A stretch of 64,000 bases of DNA, from the NCBI GenBank assembly GCA_920105625.2, contig OV050030.1:191513887-191577886 (forward strand), read 5' to 3'. The stretch is from Clusia tigrina. Its lineage: Eukaryota > Arthropoda > Insecta > Diptera > Clusiidae. Shown piece by piece: positions 48,425-61,358 of the stretch (its first letter is position 1; each line of letters begins with the position of its first letter). Made by a program: the position numbers and the translations under genes. Under the pieces are notes generated by a model. The model was not told the origin of the DNA. It saw only the letters and a program-made list of their open reading frames with translations, and searched no databases.

Positions 48425-51400
48425 GTGCTTTATAGTCACAAAATTTCAAGGTTTTATGACGCTCCATTAAAAAGTTACAAGCTTTTGAATGTTGCAAACT
48501 TTGATAGGTGTAGTACGCACGGAAAAAAGGACTCAGAGCCATTGGAAGATTTATCAGTGTTTCAATTTGGACTCAAGGGTAGCATAGCTATGACCGATAG
48601 CTTAAATTGACAAGGGGCATGCGTGCTTTATTGTCACAAAATTTAAAGGTTTTATGGCGCTCCAGAAAAAAGTTTACAAGCATTTGAATGTTGCAAACTT
48701 TGATACGCACCGTGTAGAAGTTTGGTCCATTGGTAGGTTTATCAGTGTTTCAATTTTGACCCAAGAGTAGCATATCTATGACCGATAGCTTAGATTGACA
48801 AGAGGCACGAGCACTTTATTGTCACAAAATTTCAAGGTTTTATGACGCTCCAGTAAAAAGTTACAAACATTTGAATGTAGCAAATTTTGATAGGTGTAGT
48901 ACGCACGGAAAAAAGGATTTAGAACCATTGGATGCTTTATCAGTGTTTCAATTTGGACTCAAGGGTAGCATAGCTATGACCGATAGCTTAAATTGACAAG
49001 GGGCATGAGTGCTTTATTGTCACAAAATTTCAAGGTTTTATGACGCTCCAGTAGAAAGTTACAGGCATTTGAATGTTGCAAACTTTGATACGCACCGTGT
49101 AGAAGTTTGGTCCATTGGAAGCTTTATCAGTGTTTCAATTTGGACTCAAGGGTAGCATAGCTATGACCGATAGCTTAAATTGACAAGGGGCATGAGTGCT
49201 TTATTGTCACAAAATTTCAAGGTTTTATGACGCTCCAGTAGAAAGTTACAGGCATTTGAATGTTGCAAACTTTGATACGCACCGTGTATAAGTTTGGTCC
49301 ATTGGAAGCTTTATCAGTGTTTCAATTTTGACTCAAGGGTAGCATAGCTATGACCGATAGCTTAAATTGACAAGAGGCATGAGTGCTTTATTGTCACAAA
49401 ATTTCAAGGTTTTATGACGCTCCAGTAAAAAGTTACAAGCATTTGAATGCTGCAAATTTTGATAGGTGTAGTATGCACGGAAAAAAGGAGTTAGAGCCAT
49501 TGGATGCTTTATCAGTGTTTCAATTTGGACTCAAGGGTAGCATATCTATGATCGATAGCTTAAATGGACAAGGGGCATGCGTGCTATATTGTCACGAAAA
49601 TTTCAAGGTTTTATGACGCTCCAGTAAAAAGTTACAAGCATTTGAATGCTGCAAATTTTGATAGGTGTAGTACGCACGGAAAAAAGGAGTTAGAGCCATT
49701 GGATGCTTTATCAGTGTTTCAATTTGGACTCAAGGGTAGCATAGCTATGATCGATAGCTTAAATTGACAAGGGGCATGAGTGCTTTATTGTCACAAAATT
49801 TCAAGGTTTTATGACGCTCCATTAAAAAGTTACAAGCTTTTGAATGTTGCAAACTTTGATAGGTGTAGTACGCACGGAAAAAAGGACTCAGAGCCATTGG
49901 AAGATTTATCAGTGTTTCAATTTGGACTCAAGGGTAGCATAGCTATGACCGATAGCTTAAATTAACAAGGGGCATGCGTGCTTTATTGTCACAAAATTTA
50001 AAGGTTTTATGGCGCTCCAGAAAAAAGTTTACAAGCATTTGAATGTTGCAAACTTTGATACGCACCGTGTAGAAGTTTGGTCCATTGGTAGGTTTATCAG
50101 TGTTTCAATTTTGACCCAAGAGTAGCATATCTATGACCGATAGCTTAGATTGACAAGAGGCACGAGCACTTTATTGTCACAAAATTTCAAGGTTTTATGA
50201 CGCTCCAGTAAAAAGTTACAAACATTTGAATGTAGCAAATTTTGATAGGTGTAGTACGCACGGAAAAAAGGATTTAGAACCATTGGATGCTTTATCAGTG
50301 TTTCAATTTGGACTCAAGGGTAGCATAGCTATGACCGATAGCTTAAATTGACAAGGGGCATGAGTGCTTTATTGTCACAAAATTTCAAGGTTTTATGACG
50401 CTCCAGTAGAAAGTTACAGGCATTTGAATGTTGCAAACTTTGATACGCACCGTGTAGAAGTTTGGTCCATTGGAAGCTTTATCAGTGTTTCAATTTTGTC
50501 TCAAGGGTAGCATAGCTATGACCGATAGCTTAAATTGACAAGGGGCATGATTGCTTTATTGTCACAAAATTTCAAGGTTTTATGACGCTCCAGTAAAAAG
50601 TTACAAGCATTTGAATGCTGCAAATTTTGATAGGTGTAGTATGCACGGAAAAAAGGAGTTAGAGCCATTGGATGCTTTATCAGTGTTTCAATTTGGACTC
50701 AAGGGTAGCATAGCTATGATCGATAGCTTAAATTGACAAGGGGCATGAGTGCTTTATTGTCACAAAATTTCAAGGTTTTATGACGCTCCAGTAATAAGTT
50801 ACAAGCTTTTGAATGTTGCAAACTTTGATAGGTGTAGTACGCACGGAAAAAAGGAGTCAGAGCCATTGGAAGTGTTTCAATTTGGACTCAAGGGTAGCAT
50901 AGCTATGACCGATAGCTTAAATTGACAAGGGGCATGAGTGCTTTATTGTCACAAAATTTCAAGGTTTTATGACGCTCCATTAAAAAGTTACAAGCTTTTG
51001 AATGTTGCAAACTTTGATAGGTGTAGTACGCACGGAAAAAAGGACTCAGAGCCATTGGAAGATTTATCAGTGTTTCAATTTGGACTCAAGGGTAGCATAG
51101 CTATGACCGATAGCTTAAATTAACAAGGGGCATGCGTGCTTTATTGTCACAAAATTTAAAGGTTTTATGGCGCTCCAGAAAAAAGTTTACAAGCATTTGA
51201 ATGTTGCAAACTTTGATACGCACCGTGTAGAAGTTTGGTCCATTGGTAGGTTTATCAGTGTTTCAATTTTGACCCAAGAGTAGCATATCTATGACCGATA
51301 GCTTAGATTGACAAGAGGCACGAGCACTTTATTGTCACAAAATTTCAAGGTTTTATGACGCTCCAGTAAAAAGTTACAAACATTTGAATGTAGCAAATTT

Positions 51401-53825
51401 TGATAGGTGTAGTACGCACGGAAAAAAGGATTTAGAACCATTGGATGCTTTATCAGTGTTTCAATTTGGACTCAAGGGTAGCATAGCTATGACCGATAGC
51501 TTAAATTGACAAGGGGCATGAGTGCTTTATTGTCACAAAATTTCAAGGTTTTATGACGCTCCAGTAGAAAGTTACAGGCATTTGAATGTTGCAAACTTTG
51601 ATACGCACCGTGTAGAAGTTTGGTCCATTGGAAGCTTTATCAGTGTTTCAATTTGGACTCAAGGGTAGCATAGCTATGACCGATAGCTTAAATTGACAAG
51701 GGGCATGAGTGCTTTATTGTCACAAAATTTCAAGGTTTTATGACGCTCCAGTAGAAAGTTACAGGCATTTGAATGTTGCAAACTTTGATACGCACCGTGT
51801 AGAAGTTTGGTCCATTGGAAGCTTTATCAGTGTTTCAATTTTGACTCAAGGGTAGCATAGCTATGACCGATAGCTTAAATTGACAAGAGGCATGAGTGCT
51901 TTATTGTCACAAAATTTCAAGGTTTTATGACGCTCCAGTAAAAAGTTACAAGCATTTGAATGCTGCAAATTTTGATAGGTGTAGTATGCACGGAAAAAAG
52001 GAGTTAGAGCCATTGGATGCTTTATCAGTGTTTCAATTTGGACTCAAGGGTAGCATATCTATGATCGATAGCTTAAATTGACAAGGGGCATGCGTGCTAT
52101 ATTGTCACGGAAATTTCAAGGTTTTATGACGCTCCAGTAAAAAGTTACAAGCATTTGAATGCTGCAAATTTTGATAGGTGTAGTACGCACGGAAAAAAGG
52201 AGTTAGAGCCATTGGATGCTTTATCAGTGTTTCAATTTGGACTCAAGGGTAGCATAGCTATGATCGATAGCTTAAATTGACAAGGGGCATGAGTGCTTTA
52301 TTGTCACAAAATTTCAAAGTTTTATGACGCTCCAGTAAAAAGTTACAATCTTTTGAATGTTGCAAACTTTGATAGGTGTAGTACGCACGGAAAAAAGGAG
52401 TCAGAGCCATTGGAAGTGTTTCAATTTGGACTCAAGGGTAGCATAGCTATGACCGATAGCTTAAATTGACAAGGGGCATGAGTGCTTTATTGTCACAAAA
52501 TTTCAAGGTTTTATGACGCTCCATTAAAAAGTTACAAGCTTTTGAATGTTGCAAACTTTGATAGGTGTAGTACGCACGGAAAAAAGGACTCAGAGCCATT
52601 GGAAGATTTATCAGTGTTTCAATTTGGACTCAAGGGTAGCATAGCTATGACCGATAGCTTAAATTAACAAGGGGCATGCGTGCTTTATTGTCACAAAATT
52701 TAAAGGTTTTATGGCGCTCCAGAAAAAAGTTTACAAGCATTTGAATGTTGCAAACTTTGATACGCACCGTGTAGAAGTTTGGTCCATTGGTAGGTTTATC
52801 AGTGTTTCAATTTTGACCCAAGAGTAGCATATCTATGACCGATAGCTTAGATTGACAAGAGGCACGAGCACTTTATTGTCACAAAATTTCAAGGTTTTAT
52901 GACGCTCCAGTAAAAAGTTACAAACATTTGAATGTAGCAAATTTTGATAGGTGTAGTACGCACGGAAAAAAGGATTTAGAACCATTGGATGCTTTATCAG
53001 TGTTTCAATTTGGACTCAAGGGTAGCATAGCTATGACCGATAGCTTAAATCGACAAGGGGCATGAGTGCTTTATTGTCACAAAATTTCAAGGTTTTATGA
53101 CGCTCCAGTAGAAAGTTACAGGCATTTGAATGTTGCAAACTTTGATACGCACCGTGTAGAAGTTTGGTCCATTGGAAGCTTTATCAGTGTTTCAATTTGG
53201 ACTCAAGGGTAGCATAGCTATGACCGATAGCTTAAATTGACAAGGAAGTGAGTGCTTTATTGTCACAAAATTTCAAGGTTTTATGACGCTCCAGTAGAAA
53301 GTTACAGGCATTTGAATATTGCAAACTTTGATACGCACCGTGTAGAAGTTTGGTCCATTGGAAGCTTTATCAGTGTTTCAATTTTGACTCAAGGGTAGCA
53401 TAGCTATGACCGATAGCTTAAATTGACAAGAGGCATGAGTGCTTTATTGTCACAAAATTTCAAGGTTTTATGACGCTCCAGTAAAAAGTTACAAGCATTT
53501 GAATGCTGCAAATTTTGATAGGTGTAGTATGCACGGAAAAAAGGAGTTAGAGCCATTGGATGCTTTATCAGTGTTTCAATTTGGACTCAAGGGTAGCATA
53601 TCTATGATCGATAGCTTAAATTGACAAGGGGCATGAGTGCTTTATTGTCACAAAATTTCAAGGTTTTATGACGCTCCAGTAAAAAGTTACAAGCTTTTGA
53701 ATGTTGCAAACTTTGATAGGTGTAGTACGCACGGAAAAAAGGAGTCAGAGCCATTGGAAGTGTTTCAATTTGGACTCAAGGGTAGCATAGCTATGACCGA
53801 TAGCTTAAATTGACAAGGGGCATGA
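48425..53825 (+). repeat. A4-E-F-B(-B)-A5(-A3)(-C) HOR zone
   Basis: Units: 48425-49779 A4-E-F-B-B-A5-A3 (1355), 49780-50937 A4-E-F-B-A5-C (1158), 50938-52481 A4-E-F-B-B-A5-A3-C (1544), 52482-53825 A4-E-F-B-B-A5-C (1344). The run 48425-49580 matches 50938-52093 at an offset of 2513. F copies here share GGATTTAGAACC, and the first B of each B-B pair has TTCAATTTGGACTC. At 49564 the usual AATTGACAAGG is AATGGACAAGG, removing the stop at the end of the A5 frame. Confidence 0.9.
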
Positions 53826-54023
53826 GTGCTTTATTGTCACAAAATTTCAAGGTTTTATGACGCTCCATTAAAAAGTTACAAGCTTTTGAATGTTGCAAAC
53901 TTTGATAGGTGTAGTACGCACGGAAAAAAGGACTCAGAGCCATTGGAAGATTTATCAGTGTTTCAATTTGGACTCAAGGGTAGCATAGCTATGACCGATA
54001 GCTTAAATTAACAAGGGGCATGC

Positions 54024-54221
54024 GTGCTTTATTGTCACAAAATTTAAAGGTTTTATGGCGCTCCAGAAAAAAGTTTACAAGCATTTGAATGTTGCAAACT
54101 TTGATAGGTGTAGTACCACGGAAAAAAGGAGTCAGAGCCATTGGAAGATTTATCAGTGTTTCAATTTGGACTCAAGGGTAGCATATCTATGACCGATAGC
54201 TTTAATTGACAAGAGGCATGA
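54024..54221 (+). repeat. E/D hybrid monomer (198 bp)
   Basis: It starts as right-zone E (TTTAAAGG, ATGGCGCTCC, AGAAAAAAGTTTAC) and switches in AACTTTGATA to D (GTAGTACCACGG, TTGGAAGATT). It is 198 bp, D length plus the extra T of E. Copies at 56826 and 58180. It is followed by an F' whose start reads GTGCTTTTTTG, so this E variant also lost the GCACGAGCAC junction of normal E-F pairs. Confidence 0.88.
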
Positions 54222-54795
54222 GTGCTTTTTTGTCACAAAATTTCAAGGTTTTATGACGCTCCAGTAAAAAGTTACAAACATTTGAATGTAGCAAATTTTG
54301 ATAGGTGTAGTACGCACGGAAAAAAGGAGTTAGAACCATTGGATGCTTTATCAGTGTTTCAATTTGGACTCAAGGGTAGCATAGCTATGACCGATAGCTT
54401 AAATTGACAAGGGGCATGAGTGCTTTATTGTCACAAAATTTCAAGGTTTTATGACGCTCCAGTAGAAAGTTACAGGCATTTGAATGTTGCAAACTTTGAT
54501 ACGCACCGTGTAGAAGTTTGGTCCATTGGAAGCTTTATCAGTGTTTCAATTTTGACTCAAGGGTAGCATAGCTATGACCGATAGCTTAAATTGACAAGGG
54601 GCATGATTGCTTTATTGTCACAAAATTTCAAGGTTTTATGACGCTCCAGTAAAAATTTACAAGCTTTTGAATGTTGCAAACTTTGATAGGTGTAGTACGC
54701 ACGGAAAAAAGGAGTCAGAGCCATTGGAAGTGTTTCAATTTGGACTCAAGGGTAGCATAGCTATGACCGATAGCTTAAATTGACAAGGGGCATGA

Positions 54796-55082
54796 GTGCT
54801 TTATTGTCACAAAATTTCAAGGTTTTATTACTCTCCAGTAAAAAGTTACAAGCTTTTGAATGTTGCAAACTTTGATAGGTGTAGTACGCACGGAAAAAAG
54901 TAGTTAGAACCATTGGATGCTTTATCAGTTTATTGTGAAAAAAGTTTACAAGCATTTGAATGTTGCAAACTTTGATACGCACCGTGTTGAAGTTTGGTCC
55001 ATTGGTAGGTTTATCAGTGTTTCAATTTTGACCCAAGAGTAGCATATCTATGACCAATAGCTTAGATTGACAAGAGGCACGA
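54796..55082 (+). repeat. Fused H/E unit with two junctions, 287 bp
   Basis: H sequence runs to CAG at 54928 (monomer position 133). It is joined to TTTATTGT from E positions 5-12, which at 54936/54937 jumps to GAAAAAAG at E position 43, then E to its end. Together 69 bp and 30 bp are missing from an expected 386 bp. Neither junction has more than one base of shared sequence. The E part also has GTGTTGAAG and GACCAATAGC. An open frame on the minus strand across this point is accidental. Confidence 0.9.
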
Positions 55083-56627
55083 GCACTTTATTGTCACAAA
55101 ATTTCAAGGTTTTATGACGCTCCAGTAAAAAGTTACAAACATTTGAATGTAGCAAATTTTGATAGGTGTAGTACGTACGGAAAAAAGGAGTTAGAACCAT
55201 TGGATGCTTTATCAGTGTTTCAATTTGGACTCAAGGGTAGCATAGCTATGACCGATAGCTTAAATTGACAAGGGGCATGAGTGCTTTATTGTCACAAAAT
55301 TTCAAGGTTTTATGACGCTCCAGTAGAAAGTTACAGGCATTTGAATGTTGCAAACTTTGATACGCACCGTGTAGAAGTTTGGTCCATTGGAAGCTTTATC
55401 AGTGTTTCAATTTTGACTCAAGGGTAGCATAGCTATGACCGATAGCTTAAATTGACAAGGGGCATGATTGCTTTATTGTCACAAAATTTCAAGGTTTTAT
55501 GACGCTCCAGTAAAAATTTACAAGCTTTTGAATGTTGCAAACTTTGATAGGTGTAGTACGCACGGAAAAAAGGAGTCAGAGCCATTGGAAGTGTTTCAAT
55601 TTGGACTCAAGGGTAGCATAGCTATGACCGATAGCTTAAATTGACAAGGGGCATGAGTGCTTTATTGTCACAAAATTTCAAGGTTTTATTACTCTCCAGT
55701 AAAAAGTTACAAGCTTTTGAATGTTGCAAACTTTGATAGGTGTAGTACGCACGGAAAAAAGTAGTTAGAACCATTGGATGCTTTATCAGTGTTTCAATTT
55801 GGACTCAAGGGTAGCATAGCTATGACCGATAGCTTAAATTGACAAGGGGCATGAGTGCTTTATTGTCACAAAATTTCAAGGTTTTATGACGCTCCAGTAA
55901 AAAGTTACAAGCTTTTGAATGTTGCAAACTTTGATAGGTGTAGTACGCACGGAAAAAAGGAGTCAGAGCCATTGGAAGTGTTTCAATTTGGACTCAAGGG
56001 TAGCATAGCTATGACCGATAGCTTAAATTGACAAGGGGCATGAGTGCTTTACTGTCACAAAATTTCAAGGTTTTATGACGCTCCATTAAAAAGTTACAAG
56101 CTTTTGAATGTTGCAAACTTTGATAGGTGTAGTACGCACGGAAAAAAGGACTCAGAGCGATTGGAAGATTTATCAGTGTTTCAATTTGGACTCAAGGGTA
56201 GCATAGCTATGACCGATAGCTTAAATTAACAAGGGGCATGCGTGCTTTATTGTCACAAAATTTAAAGGTTTTATGGCGCTCCAGAAAAAAGTTTACAAGC
56301 ATTTGAATGTTGCAAACTTTGATACGCACCGTGTAGAAGTTTGGTCCATTGGTAGGTTTATCAGTGTTTCAATTTTGACCCAAGAGTAGCATATCTATGA
56401 CCGATAGCTTAGATTGACAAGAGGCACGAGCACTTTATTGTCACAAAATTTCAAGGTTTTATGACGCTCCAGTAAAAAGTTACAAGCTTTTGAATGTTGC
56501 AAACTTTGATAGGTGTAGTACGCACGGAAAAAAGTAGTTAGAACCATTGGATGCTTTATCAGTGTTTCAATTTGGACTCAAGGGTAGCATAGCTATGACC
56601 GATAGCTTAAATTGACAAGGGGCATGA

Positions 56628-57221
56628 GTGCTTTATTGTCACAAAATTTCAAGGTTTTATGACGCTCCATTAAAAAGTTACAAGCTTTTGAATGTTGCAA
56701 ACTTTGATAGGTGTAGTACGCACGGAAAAAAGGACTCAGAGCCATTGGAAGATTTATCAGTGTTTCAATTTGGACTCAAGGGTAGCATAGCTATGACCGA
56801 TAGCTTAAATTAACAAGGGGCATGCGTGCTTTATTGTCACAAAATTTAAAGGTTTTATGGCGCTCCAGAAAAAAGTTTACAAGCATTTGAATGTTGCAAA
56901 CTTTGATAGGTGTAGTACCACGGAAAAAAGGAGTCAGAGCCATTGGAAGATTTATCAGTGTTTCAATTTGGACTCAAGGGTAGCATATCTATGACCGATA
57001 GCTTTAATTGACAAGAGGCATGAGTGCTTTTTTGTCACAAAATTTCAAGGTTTTATGACGCTCCAGTAAAAAGTTACAAACATTTGAATGTAGCAAATTT
57101 TGATAGGTGTAGTACGCACGGAAAAAAGGAGTTAGAACCATTGGATGCTTTATCAGTGTTTCAATTTGGACTCAAGGGTAGCATAGCTATGACCGATAGC
57201 TTAAATTGACAAGGGGCATGA
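56628..57221 (+). repeat. Extra A4, E/D, F' trio between block copies
   Basis: 594 bp made of A4 (56628), E/D hybrid (56826) and F' (57024). It matches 53826-54419 (offset 2802) and 57982-58575 (offset 1354). After it the sequence returns to the 53066 point of the block. This shows a backward jump during duplication, or a second exchange after it. Confidence 0.88.
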
Positions 57222-60200
57222 GTGCTTTATTGTCACAAAATTTCAAGGTTTTATGACGCTCCAGTAGAAAGTTACAGGCATTTGAATGTTGCAAACTTTG
57301 ATACGCACCGTGTAGAAGTTTGGTCCATTGGAAGCTTTATCAGTGTTTCAATTTGGACTCAAGGGTAGCATAGCTATGACCGATAGCTTAAATTGACAAG
57401 GAAGTGAGTGCTTTATTGTCACAAAATTTCAAGGTTTTATGACGCTCCAGTAGAAAGTTACAGGCATTTGAATATTGCAAACTTTGATACGCACCGTGTA
57501 GAAGTTTGGTCCATTGGAAGCTTTATCAGTGTTTCAATTTTGACTCAAGGGTAGCATAGCTATGACCGATAGCTTAAATTGACAAGAGGCATGAGTGCTT
57601 TATTGTCACAAAATTTCAAGGTTTTATGACGCTCCAGTAAAAAGTTACAAGCATTTGAATGCTGCAAATTTTGATAGGTGTAGTATGCACGGAAAAAAGG
57701 AGTTAGAGCCATTGGATGCTTTATCAGTGTTTCAATTTGGACTCAAGGGTAGCATATCTATGATCGATAGCTTAAATTGACAAGGGGCATGAGTGCTTTA
57801 TTGTCACAAAATTTCAAGGTTTTATGACGCTCCAGTAAAAAGTTACAAGCTTTTGAATGTTGCAAACTTTGATAGGTGTAGTACGCACGGAAAAAAGGAG
57901 TCAGAGCCATTGGAAGTGTTTCAATTTGGACTCAAGGGTAGCATAGCTATGACCGATAGCTTAAATTGACAAGGGGCATGAGTGCTTTATTGTCACAAAA
58001 TTTCAAGGTTTTATGACGCTCCATTAAAAAGTTACAAGCTTTTGAATGTTGCAAACTTTGATAGGTGTAGTACGCACGGAAAAAAGGACTCAGAGCCATT
58101 GGAAGATTTATCAGTGTTTCAATTTGGACTCAAGGGTAGCATAGCTATGACCGATAGCTTAAATTAACAAGGGGCATGCGTGCTTTATTGTCACAAAATT
58201 TAAAGGTTTTATGGCGCTCCAGAAAAAAGTTTACAAGCATTTGAATGTTGCAAACTTTGATAGGTGTAGTACCACGGAAAAAAGGAGTCAGAGCCATTGG
58301 AAGATTTATCAGTGTTTCAATTTGGACTCAAGGGTAGCATATCTATGACCGATAGCTTTAATTGACAAGAGGCATGAGTGCTTTTTTGTCACAAAATTTC
58401 AAGGTTTTATGACGCTCCAGTAAAAAGTTACAAACATTTGAATGTAGCAAATTTTGATAGGTGTAGTACGCACGGAAAAAAGGAGTTAGAACCATTGGAT
58501 GCTTTATCAGTGTTTCAATTTGGACTCAAGGGTAGCATAGCTATGACCGATAGCTTAAATTGACAAGGGGCATGAGTGCTTTATTGTCACAAAATTTCAA
58601 GGTTTTATGACGCTCCAGTAGAAAGTTACAGGCATTTGAATGTTGCAAACTTTGATACGCACCGTGTAGAAGTTTGGTCCATTGGAAGCTTTATCAGTGT
58701 TTCAATTTTGACTCAAGGGTAGCATAGCTATGACCGATAGCTTAAATTGACAAGGGGCATGAGTGCTTTATTGTCACAAAATTTCAAGGTTTTATGACGC
58801 TCCAGTAAAAATTTACAAGCTTTTGAATGTTGCAAACTTTGATAGGTGTAGTACGCACGGAAAAAAGGAGTCAGAGCCATTGGAAGTGTTTCAATTTGGA
58901 CTCAAGGGTAGCATAGCTATGACCGATAGCTTAAATTGACAAGGGGCATGAGTGCTTTATTGTCACAAAATTTCAAGGTTTTATTACTCTCCAGTAAAAA
59001 GTTACAAGCTTTTGAATGTTGCAAACTTTGATAGGTGTAGTACGCACGGAAAAAAGTAGTTAGAACCATTGGATGCTTTATCAGTTTATTGTGAAAAAAG
59101 TTTACAAGCATTTGAATGTTGCAAACTTTGATACGCACCGTGTTGAAGTTTGGTCCATTGGTAGGTTTATCAGTGTTTCAATTTTGACCCAAGAGTAGCA
59201 TATCTATGACCAATAGCTTAGATTGACAAGAGGCACGAGCACTTTATTGTCACAAAATTTCAAGGTTTTATGACGCTCCAGTAAAAAGTTACAAACATTT
59301 GAATGTAGCAAATTTTGATAGGTGTAGTACGTACGGAAAAAAGGAGTTAGAACCATTGGATGCTTTATCAGTGTTTCAATTTGGACTCAAGGGTAGCATA
59401 GCTATGACCGATAGCTTAAATTGACAAGGGGCATGAGTGCTTTATTGTCACAAAATTTCAAGGTTTTATGACGCTCCAGTAGAAAGTTACAGGCATTTGA
59501 ATGTTGCAAACTTTGATACGCACCGTGTAGAAGTTTGGTCCATTGGAAGCTTTATCAGTGTTTCAATTTTGACTCAAGGGTAGCATAGCTATGACCGATA
59601 GCTTAAATTGACAAGGGGCATGATTGCTTTATTGTCACAAAATTTCAAGGTTTTATGACGCTCCAGTAAAAATTTACAAGCTTTTGAATGTTGCAAACTT
59701 TGATAGGTGTAGTACGCACGGAAAAAAGGAGTCCGAGCCATTGGAAGTGTTTCAATTTGGACTCAAGGGTAGCATAGCTATGACCGATAGCTTAAATTGA
59801 CAAGGGGCATGAGTGCTTTATTGTCACAAAATTTCAAGGTTTTATTACTCTCCAGTAAAAAGTTACAAGCTTTTGAATGTTGCAAACTTTGATAGGTGTA
59901 GTACGCACGGAAAAAAGTAGTTAGAACCATTGGATGCTTTATCAGTGTTTCAATTTGGACTCAAGGGTAGCATAGCTATGACCGATAGCTTAAATTGACA
60001 AGGGGCATGAGTGCTTTATTGTCACAAAATTTCAAGGTTTTATGACGCTCCAGTAAAAAGTTACAAGCTTTTGAATGTTGCAAACTTTGATAGGTGTAGT
60101 ACGCACGGAAAAAAGGAGTCAGAGCCATTGGAAGTGTTTCAATTTGGACTCAAGGGTAGCATAGCTATGACCGATAGCTTAAATTGACAAGGGGCATGAG

Positions 60201-60783
60201 TGCTTTACTGTCACAAAATTTCAAGGTTTTATGACGCTCCATTAAAAAGTTACAAGCTTTTGAATGTTGCAAACTTTGATAGGTGTAGTACGCACGGAAA
60301 AAAGGACTCAGAGCGATTGGAAGATTTATCAGTGTTTCAATTTGGACTCAAGGGTAGCATAGCTATGACCGATAGCTTAAATTAACAAGGGGCATGCGTG
60401 CTTTATTGTCACAAAATTTAAAGGTTTTATGGCGCTCCAGAAAAAAGTTTACAAGCATTTGAATGTTGCAAACTTTGATACGCACCGTGTAGAAGTTTGG
60501 TCCATTGGTAGGTTTATCAGTGTTTCAATTTTGACCCAAGAGTAGCATATCTATGACCGATAGCTTAGATTGACAAGAGGCACGAGCACTTTATTGTCAC
60601 AAAATTTCAAGGTTTTATGACGCTCCAGTAAAAAGTTACAAGCTTTTGAATGTTGCAAACTTTGATAGGTGTAGTACGCACGGAAAAAAGTAGTTAGAAC
60701 CATTGGATGCTTTATCAGTGTTTCAATTTGGACTCAAGGGTAGCATAGCTATGACCGATAGCTTAAATTGACAAGGGGCATGA
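57222..60783 (+). repeat. 3562-bp block, second copy
   Basis: Same monomer order as 53066-56627 at an exact offset of 4156 bp, including the 186-bp B and the 287-bp H/E fusion. I noticed only isolated substitutions: ATGATTGC near 54600 is ATGAGTGC near 58758, and GAGTCAGAGCC near 55577 is GAGTCCGAGCC near 59733. Similarity ends at 60783, after which a C is inserted relative to 56628. Confidence 0.92.
58952..59238 (+). repeat. Second copy of the 287-bp H/E fusion
   Basis: It matches 54796-55082 across both junctions (CAGTTTATTGTGAAAAAAG at about 59082-59100). A double breakpoint arising twice is implausible, so this copy arose by duplication of the surrounding block. The fusion therefore predates the 4156-bp-offset duplication. 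Confidence 0.92.
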
Positions 60784-61358
60784 GTGCTTTATTGTCACAA
60801 AATTTCAAGGTTTTATGACGCTCCAGTAAAAAGTTACAAGCTTTTGAATGTTGCAAACTTTGATAGGTGTAGTACGCACGGAAAAAAGGAGTCAGAGCCA
60901 TTGGAAGTGTTTCAATTTGGACTCAAGGGTAGCATAGCTATGACCGATAGCTTAAATTGACAAGGGGCATGAGTGCTTTATTGTCACAAAATTTCAAGGT
61001 TTTATGACGCTCCATTAAAAAGTTACAAGCTTTTGAATGTTGCAAACTTTGATAGGTGTAGTACGCACGGAAAAAAGGACTCAGAGCCATTGGAAGATTT
61101 ATCAGTGTTTCAATTTGGACTCAAGGGTAGCATAGCTATGACCGATAGCTTAAATTAACAAGGGGCATGCGTGCTTTATTGTCACAAAATTTAAAGGTTT
61201 TATGGCGCTCCAGAAAAAAGTTTACAAGCATTTGAATGTTGCAAACTTTGATACGCACCGTGTAGAAGTTTGGTCCATTGGTAGGTTTATCAGTGTTTCA
61301 ATTTTGACCCAAGAGTAGCATATCTATGACCGATAGCTTAAATTGACAAGGGGCATGA
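60784..61358 (+). repeat. Bridge C, A4, E before the terminal HOR
   Basis: C at 60784, A4 at 60973 and E at 61171. This E ends in a normal AATTGACAAGGGGCATGA tail rather than GATTGACAAGAGGCACGA, and is followed by C instead of F. The E tail was therefore replaced where it joins the 1543-bp HOR. Confidence 0.88.

Larger units (their letters stand above)
53066..56627 (+). repeat. 3562-bp block, first copy (offset 4156)
   Basis: Order: B (186 bp), B, A5, C, A4, E/D hybrid, F', B, C, fused H/E (287 bp), F, B, C, H, C, A4, E, F/H hybrid. Starts: 53066, 53252, 53439, 53637, 53826, 54024, 54222, 54420, 54607, 54796, 55083, 55281, 55468, 55657, 55855, 56044, 56242, 56430. Marks include GACAAGGAAGTGAG, GTGCTTTTTTGTC in F', CTTTACTGTC and GAGCGATTGG in A4. 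All recur 4156 bp later. Confidence 0.92.
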
